Assembly (NCBI GenBank): GCA_964423475.1
Contig: CAYRFD010000024.1
Coordinates: 1-14,698, forward strand
Reading direction: 5' to 3'
DNA from: JAUPVN01 sp964423475
GTDB taxonomy: Bacteria > Patescibacteriota > Saccharimonadia > Saccharimonadales > CAIOMD01
Length of the DNA: 14,698 bases
Each line of letters starts with the position of its first letter. Within the stretch, counting starts at the first letter, position 1. Of the stretch, positions 7,138 through 14,023 are shown one piece after another. A program made the translations under genes and the position numbers. Below the pieces are notes generated by a model. That model saw nothing but the letters and a program-made list of their open reading frames with translations. It was not told the origin of the DNA and did no database searches.

Positions 7138-8856
7138 ATGAAAGCAACTCAACTATTCACTAAAACCCAAAAAACAGTGCCCGCAGACGAAAAGGCTAAA
7201 AATGCCCAACTTTTAATTAAGGCTGGTTTTATACATAAAGAAATGTCTGGAGTTTATGCGTTTTTGCCATTAGGCGTAAAAGTAATAGAAAATATTAAAA
7301 ACATTGTACGCCAAGAAATGAATGCTATAGGCGGGCAAGAGGTAGTTATGACTACTTTGCAACCAAAAGAAATATGGCAAAAAACAGATAGATGGGATGA
7401 TAGTAAAGTAGATAACTGGTTTAAAACAAAACTAGTAAATGGTACAGAACTTGGAGTAGGCTTAACGCACGAGGAGCCAATTGTAGATGTAGTGGGCCAA
7501 TATGTGCATTCATATAAAGATTTACCATTTAGCGTTTACCAAATACAAAGTAAGTTTAGAAACGAGCTTAGGGCAAAAAGTGGTTTATTGCGTGGCCGCG
7601 AGTTTTTAATGAAAGATATGTATTCTTTTAGTAAAAATCAGACAGAGCACGATAGGGTGTACGAAGAAATTGCCGGTGCTTACACAAAAGTGTATAAGCG
7701 TTTAGGTTTGGGCGATATTACATTTAGAGCCAAGGCAGATGGCGGCATTTTTACAGAAAAATATAGCGACGAATACCAAACCTTAAGTGAAGCTGGTGAA
7801 GACACGTTATTTTGCATACCAGAAGATAATATTTACTATAACCAAGAAGTAGCCCCATCTAAAGCTCCCATTATTAAAGACAGCTCACCACAAGCATCCA
7901 TGCAAGAGGTAGAGGGTGTTGGTATTGTTGGTGTGCAAGAATTGGCAAAGTTTTTAAAAATACCCGTAGAAAAAACTACAAAAACTATGTTATACCGAAC
8001 AAATGATGGCCGTATTGTGGCGGCTGCAGTTAGGGGTAACTATAACATAAATGAGATAAAATTGCGTAAAGTTTTAAAAGCAAAAGAAGTCCATTTAGCA
8101 CCATCAGAAATTGTAAAAAAAGTCACCAAAGCAGATATTGGCTATGCAGGCTTGCTTAACTTGTCAAAAGATGTGCAAATAGTTATAGATGAATCTTGTT
8201 TAAATAGAGTTAATTTTGAGATGGGTGCAAACAAAACTAATTGTCATAGTATAAACGTAAATTGGGGCCAAGATTTGCCAGAACCAAAGCAGGTTTACGA
8301 TATTAAAACTGCAAAAGAGGGCGATTTTCACCCAGATACAGGCAAGCTCTATCAAATAAAAAGGGGTGTAGAGGTAGGGAATATCTTCCCCTTAGAAACA
8401 AAGTATACAGATTTATTAGATGTGTACTATACAGACGAATCTGGCAAGCAGCAATCTATAGTAATGGGTTGTTATGGTATAGGAGTAAGCCGTTTAATGG
8501 GTGTTTTGGCAGAACATTTTAGCGATAGTAAGGGTCTTATTTGGCCCAAACCAGTAACACCGTTTATGGTATATTTGGCCCAAATTGGAACAGATAAATC
8601 AATAGCAAATGAGTCTCAAGAACTATACAACACTTTGCAAGCAAACGGGGTAGAAGTATTTTGGGATAACAGAGATGTAAGGCCAGGTGAAAAATTTGCC
8701 GATGCCGATTTATACGGGTTTCCTTACAAGGTAGTTATTAGTAAAAAAACCATAGAACAAAACGTATACGAGCTTAAAGAACGTACAAAAGATCAAGCCC
8801 AAATGGTATCTAAAGAAGATCTTATTAAACTAGTAACAAATAAGGGCATCTTGTAA
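7138..8856 (+). CDS. proS: Prolyl-tRNA synthetase, bacterial type with editing insert
   Basis: It charges tRNA-Pro. It is a class II synthetase with motif 2 at FRNELRAKSGLLRGREF (140-156), motif 3 at GCYGIGVSRLMGVLAE (444-459), and a C-terminal anticodon-binding domain from about 475. Between motifs 2 and 3 (about 235-385) lies the YbaK-like INS domain that removes mischarged Ala, including PVEKTTKTMLYR and AAAVRGNYNINE, so this is the full bacterial form (572 residues). I chose ATG 7138, giving MKATQLFTKTQK. The in-frame ATG at 7090 would add 16 unusual residues and overlap the previous gene by 32 bases. There is no Shine-Dalgarno; the promoter at 7114-7122 suggests a very short leader. It is followed by a 109-base gap holding the greA promoter. 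Confidence 0.97.
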   Translation: MKATQLFTKTQKTVPADEKAKNAQLLIKAGFIHKEMSGVYAFLPLGVKVIENIKNIVRQEMNAIGGQEVVMTTLQPKEIWQKTDRWDDSKVDNWFKTKLVNGTELGVGLTHEEPIVDVVGQYVHSYKDLPFSVYQIQSKFRNELRAKSGLLRGREFLMKDMYSFSKNQTEHDRVYEEIAGAYTKVYKRLGLGDITFRAKADGGIFTEKYSDEYQTLSEAGEDTLFCIPEDNIYYNQEVAPSKAPIIKDSSPQASMQEVEGVGIVGVQELAKFLKIPVEKTTKTMLYRTNDGRIVAAAVRGNYNINEIKLRKVLKAKEVHLAPSEIVKKVTKADIGYAGLLNLSKDVQIVIDESCLNRVNFEMGANKTNCHSINVNWGQDLPEPKQVYDIKTAKEGDFHPDTGKLYQIKRGVEVGNIFPLETKYTDLLDVYYTDESGKQQSIVMGCYGIGVSRLMGVLAEHFSDSKGLIWPKPVTPFMVYLAQIGTDKSIANESQELYNTLQANGVEVFWDNRDVRPGEKFADADLYGFPYKVVISKKTIEQNVYELKERTKDQAQMVSKEDLIKLVTNKGIL

Positions 8857-8859
8857 CTA

Positions 8860-8887
8860 TTTACAAACTAGGTGGCTGTGATATACT
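8860..8887 (+). promoter_or_regulatory. Promoter of greA
   Basis: TTTACA (8860-8865) and TATACT (8882-8887) are each five of six to consensus. They are separated by 16 bases, and TGA before the hexamer (8879-8881) gives an extended -10. The predicted start is near 8894, leaving a leader of about 72 bases that contains the hairpin and T-run at 8893-8929. Confidence 0.6.
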
Positions 8888-8892
8888 ACAAC

Positions 8893-8929
8893 AGCTGCAC
8901 CTGTAATAAACATTCTGCAGTTCTTTTTT
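8893..8929 (+). terminator. Hairpin plus T-tract: proS terminator or greA leader attenuator
   Basis: AGCTGCA (8893-8899) pairs with TGCAGTT (8916-8922), seven pairs including one G-U, around a 16-base loop. It is followed by C and then six T (8924-8929). This is the most terminator-like structure in the window. It starts at the predicted greA transcription start, so it could end the proS transcript or stop greA transcription early. E. coli greA has a comparable leader terminator that yields the GraL small RNAs; homology is not implied. Confidence 0.4.
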
Positions 8930-8965
8930 AATCAGTCAAATAAAGAAAGATGTAAGGGTAAAGCC

Positions 8966-9427
8966 ATGAATAAAGTATACAAATTAACCAAAGACGGCAT
9001 AGCCGAACTAAAGGCAGAGCTAGATTCTTTAATAGCTGCTCGTGCAGAAATAACAGAACGCATAAAAACTGCCAGAGAAATGGGTGATTTAAGTGAAAAT
9101 GCCGAATACGCAAGCGCCAGAACAGAGCAAGATCGTAACGAAAACCGAATAAAAGAGATAGATTACATTTTAAAAAATGCAGAAGTAATTGCCCAACCTA
9201 AAAAGGTTTCTGTTGTGCACATTGGTAGTACGGTAGAACTTAAAAGCAATGGTGGCAAATCTCAAACTTTTCAGGTAGTAGGCACGGTAGAAGCAGATCC
9301 ATTAACTGGTAAAATTAGCGATGAATCACCAATAGGAAAAGCCGTTTTGGGCAAAAAAATTGGCGATAGCGTGCAAATTGTTACGCCAGCCGAAACCACT
9401 GTTTATAAAGTTAACTCTATAAGCTAA
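8966..9427 (+). CDS. greA: Transcript cleavage factor GreA
   Basis: It rescues backtracked RNA polymerase by stimulating cleavage of the nascent RNA end through the secondary channel. The N-terminal coiled coil (about 1-75) ends in a tip loop with the hallmark EMGDLSENAEYASAR (38-52), including the acidic pair Asp41 and Glu44. The C-terminal FKBP-like domain contains VGTVEADP, DESPIGKAVLGKKIGD and the final VYKVNSIS. Length 153 is typical of GreA. The ribosome site TAAGGG lies upstream of ATG 8966. It appears to be a single-gene unit with its own promoter (8860-8887) and a leader hairpin, between two aminoacyl-tRNA synthetase genes. Confidence 0.97.
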   Translation: MNKVYKLTKDGIAELKAELDSLIAARAEITERIKTAREMGDLSENAEYASARTEQDRNENRIKEIDYILKNAEVIAQPKKVSVVHIGSTVELKSNGGKSQTFQVVGTVEADPLTGKISDESPIGKAVLGKKIGDSVQIVTPAETTVYKVNSIS

Positions 9428-9444
9428 AAAGCAGTATAATTTAA

Positions 9445-9473
9445 TTGACATAAATACTAATATTTGTTATATT
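9445..9473 (+). promoter_or_regulatory. Near-consensus promoter giving a leaderless mRNA for the 9480 gene
   Basis: TTGACA (9445-9450) is a perfect -35. A 17-base spacer follows, and the TGT extension precedes TATATT (9468-9473). The expected start, seven bases beyond the -10, is base 9480, which is the A of the ATG. It is the best promoter in the window and there is no room for a ribosome site. Confidence 0.65.
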
Positions 9474-9479
9474 ATTATA

Positions 9480-10253
9480 ATGATTAAAGATATTTCTTTT
9501 CCTGGTGGGCATGATGATTTTCGACGCACATCTTCACTAATAAATTTACACGAGGTCGCACAACTACCCCATGGTCTAGTATTGCCCCCAGATAGTGAGT
9601 CTGAATATGTTCTGCCTAGGTACCATAACCAACCATTACCAGCAACCGAATCTCAATACCCAAGGAGATTTGTGCATTATTCTTTAGTAGCTCAAGGTCT
9701 AATTGGCTTATTAGATAGCAAAGTAAGCGAGATATCAGTAGAATGGATTGAGCAGCAGATAGTCGATTTAGAAGTTACCATGGATTCTCTAAGCAAAGTT
9801 TCTAAAGATTTAAAGAAAGAGGTCCTTAGATTACGTAATAGTATGAGTTCAAAAATTGAAGGTATAAGAGAGTATGATCATACAGAAGGTTATGATCTTG
9901 AAGGTGCTGAATTGTTAAGCAAGCAAAGGCTACTCTTTGATGTAAAAATAGAACTATTAGACGCTAATCAAAGGATTAAACAATTACAAAAAATAGTTGA
10001 GTTTATAAAAGCCAATTACTGTAGTCTTAGTAATAATTATTCGGAAAATGGTTTAATATGCATTAATGATTTAGCTGATATTTTATTTGAAGAACGTAAT
10101 AAACTAGAAAATTTATTGATTGAAAAAATTCGTGAAACTACTGATGTAAATCCAGAAAATGAAGCTGGTGATAATTCTTTATTAAATAAATTTATGGGTG
10201 CATTGGCCACAGTAACAGCTTTGGCCAGAAACGTTAGAGGGCACCCTAAATAG
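9480..10253 (+). CDS. Unassigned coiled-coil protein (257 aa) between greA and lysS
   Basis: Not recognised. Residues 1-65 are polar, proline- and tyrosine-containing (for example HGLVLPPDSESEYVLP), probably extended. Residues about 85-185 are a Leu/Lys/Glu-rich helical region (SKVSKDLKKEVLRLRNSM, then a second helix near 140-170), suggesting a coiled-coil hairpin. Another helix follows around 195-220, then a Gly/Ala/Arg C-terminal segment ending ALARNVRGHPK. There is no signal peptide, zinc motif or nucleotide-binding motif. The ATG coincides with the predicted transcription start of a strong promoter, so it is probably expressed from a leaderless mRNA. The earliest alternative starts would remove the polar N-terminal part. 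Codon use agrees with the neighbours. Its position among housekeeping genes does not define a role. Confidence 0.75.
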   Translation: MIKDISFPGGHDDFRRTSSLINLHEVAQLPHGLVLPPDSESEYVLPRYHNQPLPATESQYPRRFVHYSLVAQGLIGLLDSKVSEISVEWIEQQIVDLEVTMDSLSKVSKDLKKEVLRLRNSMSSKIEGIREYDHTEGYDLEGAELLSKQRLLFDVKIELLDANQRIKQLQKIVEFIKANYCSLSNNYSENGLICINDLADILFEERNKLENLLIEKIRETTDVNPENEAGDNSLLNKFMGALATVTALARNVRGHPK

Positions 10254-10271
10254 TAGAATAATAAATATAAA

Positions 10272-10300
10272 ATGATACTGATAATGTATTGATGTATACT
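10272..10300 (+). promoter_or_regulatory. Promoter of the lysS-carotenoid unit, leaderless
   Basis: ATGATA (10272-10277, four of six to TTGACA), a 17-base spacer and TATACT (10295-10300, five of six) place transcription start at about 10307-10308, the A of the lysS ATG. No ribosome site is present upstream. Confidence 0.5.
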
Positions 10301-10307
10301 ATACCTA

Positions 10308-11819
10308 ATGGCAACGTTACAAGAACTGCGCGATGAGCGGGTTCGTAAACTACAAGATTTAACAGCATTAGGTGTTCAGGCTTATCCTGCAATATCTAGT
10401 CGTACCAATATGGCGCAAGATATTGGTAAAAATTATGATGATCTGGCGGGTAAATCAGTTACAGTTGCCGGCCGTATTACCGGTATAAGAAAATTTGGTA
10501 AATTAGCATTTATTGTACTTAAAGATGCTTCTGGCCAAGTGCAACTATTTTTAAAAGATGGAACAGTTAATAATGCTCCAAATTATGCTAATAGTGAGCT
10601 TGCCCTAAAAGATATATCATTATTAGACAATGGCGATTTTATAGAGGCAACTGGTGTGGTTATTACAACTAAAACAGGCGAAAAGTCTGTAGAAGTAACA
10701 ATTTTAAGAATTTTGGCTAAAAGTTTGCGGCCTATGCCATCAGAGCAAGAGGGGTTTAGTAACAAAGAAGAGCGTTTACGCCGCCGTTATGTAGACACTA
10801 ATGTTAATAAAGATGTTTACACCAGGTACATTAGGCGTAGTAAATTTTGGCAGGCAACAAGAGAGTATTTGTTAAAAAACAATTTTATAGAAATAAACGT
10901 GCCGGTTTTAGAACACACAACTGGTGGTGCCGATGCTAACCCATTTGTTACTCATATGGATGCACTAGATCAAGACTTTTATTTGCGAATTAGCCACGAG
11001 TTACCACTTAAACGTCTTGTTGGTGGTGGCTACGAAAAGGTTTTTGATATTGGCCCACGCTTTAGAAACGAAAACTATACAGAAGAGCATTTGCCAGAGC
11101 ACATAGCCATGGAATGGTACTGGGCATATGCAAATTGGCAAGATGGCATGAAATTTATGACAGAAATGTTTAGATATGTGGCTCAAGAAACTTTTGGAAC
11201 TTTAGAATTTAATATTCATGGCAAGCAAGTTAATTTAGCAGATACATGGCAAGAGCTAGATTACGCCACTGCTATAAAAGATGCTTATAGTATTGATGTT
11301 TTTAATTGCACCATAGAACAAGTTGCAGAAGCCTTAAAGGTAAATAAATTAGAAGTAGAAAAGACAGATAGTATTGCGCGTGGCATAGATAAATTATGGA
11401 AGAACATAAGAAAAGATGTGGTGGGTCCGGTTTGGCTTGTTAACACCCCTAAGTTTATTAGCCCACTAGCAAAAGGAAACCCACAAAACCCAAATGTTGT
11501 GCAAAGGTTTCAACCAATTATTGGTGGTAGCGAGCTTGGTAATGGTTTTAGTGAGCTAAATGATCCTACAGATCAGTTAAATAGGTTTGTAGAGCAACAA
11601 AAAATGCGTGATAGTGGCGATGCAGAGGCTATGATGTTAGATATAGATTATATAGAGATGTTAGAATACGGCATGCCACCAGCTTGTGGTTGGGGTTATA
11701 GTGAGAGAGTTTTTTGGCTGCTAGAAGGTGTTAGTGCGCGCGAGGGTGTGCCTTTTGTGCATATGCGTAGTGAGATAGACGATACTACTAGGGCAATTTA
11801 CCCAAATATTAAGCTTTAA
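10308..11819 (+). CDS. lysS: Lysyl-tRNA synthetase, class II, with unusual motif 3
   Basis: It charges tRNA-Lys. The N-terminal OB-fold anticodon domain (about 50-140) has VTVAGRITGIRKFGKLAF. The class II core follows: RRRYVDTNVNKDV (158-170), lysine-pocket segment GGADANPFVTHMDALDQDFY (206-225) and ELPLKRLVGGGYEKVFDIG (231-249). Motif 2 is RFRNENYTEEHLPEH (251-265), and the later block is IGGSELGNGFSELNDPTDQ. Motif 3 reads CGWGYSERVFWLLEG (460-474) instead of the usual GxGIDRLxMLLT; the ATP-contacting Arg (467) stays, but the preceding Asp is Glu and neighbours differ. There is also a short C-terminal extension after HMR. Length 503 is normal. It starts at a predicted transcription start without Shine-Dalgarno, and the carotenoid gene follows after 11 bases. 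Confidence 0.95.
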   Translation: MATLQELRDERVRKLQDLTALGVQAYPAISSRTNMAQDIGKNYDDLAGKSVTVAGRITGIRKFGKLAFIVLKDASGQVQLFLKDGTVNNAPNYANSELALKDISLLDNGDFIEATGVVITTKTGEKSVEVTILRILAKSLRPMPSEQEGFSNKEERLRRRYVDTNVNKDVYTRYIRRSKFWQATREYLLKNNFIEINVPVLEHTTGGADANPFVTHMDALDQDFYLRISHELPLKRLVGGGYEKVFDIGPRFRNENYTEEHLPEHIAMEWYWAYANWQDGMKFMTEMFRYVAQETFGTLEFNIHGKQVNLADTWQELDYATAIKDAYSIDVFNCTIEQVAEALKVNKLEVEKTDSIARGIDKLWKNIRKDVVGPVWLVNTPKFISPLAKGNPQNPNVVQRFQPIIGGSELGNGFSELNDPTDQLNRFVEQQKMRDSGDAEAMMLDIDYIEMLEYGMPPACGWGYSERVFWLLEGVSAREGVPFVHMRSEIDDTTRAIYPNIKL

Positions 11820-11830
11820 CGTAGGTATTT

Positions 11831-13279
11831 ATGCAAGCAAATAATACGGCTAAAAAAGTTGTAATTGTTGGAGCCGGTATAAGTAGCTTAGCCTCAGCAG
11901 TTTTATTAAGCGCTAAAGGTTATAAAGTTACAGTTTTAGAATCATCAAATACTTATGGTGGTAAAATTGGTTTGTTAACTTTGGGAGGAGCAACTTTTGA
12001 TACGGGGCCAAGTTTATGCACAGATGTAGCTACAATAGATGATATTTATATTAGTGCAGGCTTAAACCCCAGAGATTATTGGAGCTATTTGCCAACTTCT
12101 GAAATTACAAGGTATTTTTGGCAAGATGGCTTTAATTACACTATGCCATCTGGTAGGGCGCAAATAGAACGCTCTATAGTACGTAATTTTAATGTAAACA
12201 TAAAAAATCTTTCAAAATATTACGCAAGAATAGATAGTGCATATCAAAAAAGTATACCTGTGTACCTAGATAGACAGCCATCTTTATTGTCTACACTATC
12301 GCCAAGAGGTGTTAGGGCGTTTGCCGCGCTTATGCCATTTTTAATTCAATATTTGCACACCAGAAATGTTAATAAGCTTCAAGATTCAAAATTAGTTCAA
12401 CTGTTTGATAGATTTGCTACCTATAGTGGTAGCAACCCCTATATTGCCCCCGCAGTAACCGCCCTAGCGGGTGCATTAGAATTAAACGAGGGTGCATATT
12501 ACCCAATTGGGGGTATGCGTAGTATTGTAGAAGGTTTATATAATGCTGCAAAAAAGCTTGGGGCAGAGTTTGTATTTAATGGTCCTGTATTATCTATACA
12601 ATCATTAAAGGGGCGTGTTGCTGCCGTAATTACTAAACAGGGCCTAATTAAAGCTAATTATGTGCTTTATGGTGGTGATGTGGCCTATCTGCCAAGTTTG
12701 CTAAATAACAACGTTAAAACGCCTAAAAATACACCACAGAGCCGTTCTACATCTGCAGTAGTGTCTTATTGGGTGGTAAAAGGTAATCATAAAGCTTTTG
12801 GCTTACACACAATTTTGTTCAGTAAAAATTATAGAACAGAATATCAAGCATTAATGAATCAAAAAGTTCCGCAAGACCCAACAGTATATATTAATTGCAC
12901 AAGTAAATTAGAGCCCGCTATGGCACCAAAGGGGTCCGAAAATTGGTTTGTAATGATAAACGTGCCAGCTGGCACGCTAGATTCTGCGGTAGATATGCTA
13001 CGGCCAATTGTAAAAAAACGTATAGAAGCATGCCTTGGATATGGCATAGATATTTTGGCAGAAGATTATTTAAGCCCAAGCCGCTTGCAAGACAAAACAG
13101 GGGCATGGCAGGGCGCAATTTACGGTGAATCTTTAAATAGTTTGAGCCGTATGGCGCATCGTTCACGGCTTATTAATACAAAATATTCTAACCTTTATTG
13201 TATAGGTGGGACAGTTCATCCAGGGGGCGGTATTCCGCTTGCGCTAAGGTCTGCTAAAATAGTAGCAGGTATGTTATGA
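11831..13279 (+). CDS. Carotenoid desaturase of the CrtI/CrtD family
   Basis: FAD-dependent, membrane-associated oxidoreductase of the phytoene desaturase group, 482 residues. The N-terminal dinucleotide fold reads VVIVGAGISSLASAV (10-24) with the third glycine replaced by Ser19; Glu37 in VLESSNTYGGK is the expected ribose contact. Later come YYPIGGMRSIVEGLYNAA with KLGAEF after it, and the C-terminal signature GGTVHPGGGIPLALRSAKI (459-477). The HPGGGIPL form and the adjacent CruF-type gene make me favour a CrtD-like 3,4-desaturase of acyclic or hydroxylated carotenoids over a phytoene desaturase, but paralogues cannot be told apart by eye. Start ATG 11831 has only an AGG six bases upstream. 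It lies 11 bases after lysS and its TGA overlaps the next ATG (ATGA), so lysS, this gene and the next are likely one transcript. Confidence 0.88.
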   Translation: MQANNTAKKVVIVGAGISSLASAVLLSAKGYKVTVLESSNTYGGKIGLLTLGGATFDTGPSLCTDVATIDDIYISAGLNPRDYWSYLPTSEITRYFWQDGFNYTMPSGRAQIERSIVRNFNVNIKNLSKYYARIDSAYQKSIPVYLDRQPSLLSTLSPRGVRAFAALMPFLIQYLHTRNVNKLQDSKLVQLFDRFATYSGSNPYIAPAVTALAGALELNEGAYYPIGGMRSIVEGLYNAAKKLGAEFVFNGPVLSIQSLKGRVAAVITKQGLIKANYVLYGGDVAYLPSLLNNNVKTPKNTPQSRSTSAVVSYWVVKGNHKAFGLHTILFSKNYRTEYQALMNQKVPQDPTVYINCTSKLEPAMAPKGSENWFVMINVPAGTLDSAVDMLRPIVKKRIEACLGYGIDILAEDYLSPSRLQDKTGAWQGAIYGESLNSLSRMAHRSRLINTKYSNLYCIGGTVHPGGGIPLALRSAKIVAGML

Positions 13280-13926
13280 AAAAACGGCTTCAATATTATT
13301 GGTCAGAATATCGTCAACAAACTCTTATTGCTATTGTGGCATTTTTTTTATTGGCTGGTGTAGTGCAGTATGCCTTGGGTCTTACCTATGTTTTAAGCTT
13401 AACTCCTGTTGTAATTGGTATATTAGCGGCTTTAACGGTTTGGTTTTGGGATGCTCCTGCCAAAAATAGAGTTTACTTAGCTGTAACAGCAATAATAATT
13501 GGTATGATAGTAGAAATTATTGGTGTTAATAGCGGTTTAATATTTGGTAATTATAGTTACGGCCCACTTTTGGGGCTTAAAATTTTTGGTGTTCCGTTGC
13601 TTATTGGTATAACTTGGCTGTTAGTAACATTATCTGCTTGGCAAATTGTAAGTTTTAGTAATTTAGGTAAATTTGCCAAAATAATAGTTGCAGCAGGGTT
13701 GGTTGTAATGTTTGATTTAGTGTTAGAACAATTTGCCACCGCATATAGTTTATGGGCTTGGCAAGATGCAGTTATACCCTTAAAAAACTATATTACTTGG
13801 TTTGTGGTTGGGGCTGTAATTGTTACGCTTTACGCATATTTTGCTAAACAAAAAGCACCAAGCATTTTTGGCGCCACCATGTTACCACTTATGGCATTAT
13901 TCTTTTGGCTCATGCTAATTGTATAA
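13276..13926 (+). CDS. cruF: CruF-type carotenoid 1,2-hydratase (carotenoid biosynthesis membrane protein)
   Basis: An integral membrane protein of the DUF422/CruF family (PF04240), whose characterised members add water across the C-1,2 double bond of acyclic carotenoid ends (deinoxanthin, myxol and bacterioruberin pathways). About seven hydrophobic segments span 16-37, 40-57, 66-84, 99-119, 133-149, 174-190 and 198-216. Family signatures are visible: VEIIGVNSGLIFGNYSYG (79-96), FGVPLLIGITWLL (104-116), FDLVLEQFATAYSLWAW (146-162) and IPLKNYITWF (167-176). Length 216 is slightly short of common members. The ATG overlaps the desaturase TGA by four bases, with AGG eight bases upstream, so the two are almost certainly co-expressed. 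Together they would hydrate and 3,4-desaturate a psi end. Assignment to the family is strong; the exact reaction is inferred. Confidence 0.85.
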   Translation: MKKRLQYYWSEYRQQTLIAIVAFFLLAGVVQYALGLTYVLSLTPVVIGILAALTVWFWDAPAKNRVYLAVTAIIIGMIVEIIGVNSGLIFGNYSYGPLLGLKIFGVPLLIGITWLLVTLSAWQIVSFSNLGKFAKIIVAAGLVVMFDLVLEQFATAYSLWAWQDAVIPLKNYITWFVVGAVIVTLYAYFAKQKAPSIFGATMLPLMALFFWLMLIV

Positions 13927-13931
13927 TTTGC

Positions 13932-14008
13932 TAATTATAAATATTAAAGTATTGGCTTGCAATTATTTATTTTATTGCCATACTAGTTAAAGCAATAATT
14001 ATAAATAT
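13932..14008 (+). repeat. 13-base direct repeat in an AT-rich gap
   Basis: TAATTATAAATAT occurs at 13932-13944 and again at 13996-14008, flanking a weak AT-rich inverted repeat (TTATTGC 13972-13978, GCAATAA 13992-13998). The region is nearly all A/T, so chance is a real possibility. I see no clear promoter for the 14024 gene in this 97-base gap. Confidence 0.3.
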
Positions 14009-14023
14009 AAATATAGGATAAAA

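Noticed and set aside
12918..13166. Antisense open frame of 82 codons within the desaturase gene, and similar antisense frames elsewhere
   Set aside because: They lie opposite well-supported genes, have no ribosome sites or recognisable proteins, and are expected by chance.
11831..13279. UGA recoding to glycine as in Gracilibacteria/Absconditabacteria
   Set aside because: TGA ends the desaturase frame exactly at the ATGA overlap with the next gene, and the ribosomal, EF-Ts and synthetase genes contain no in-frame TGA; glycines use GGN.
13972..13998. Inverted repeat after cruF as a terminator
   Set aside because: The stem is seven mostly A/T pairs with a 13-base loop and no T-run after it.
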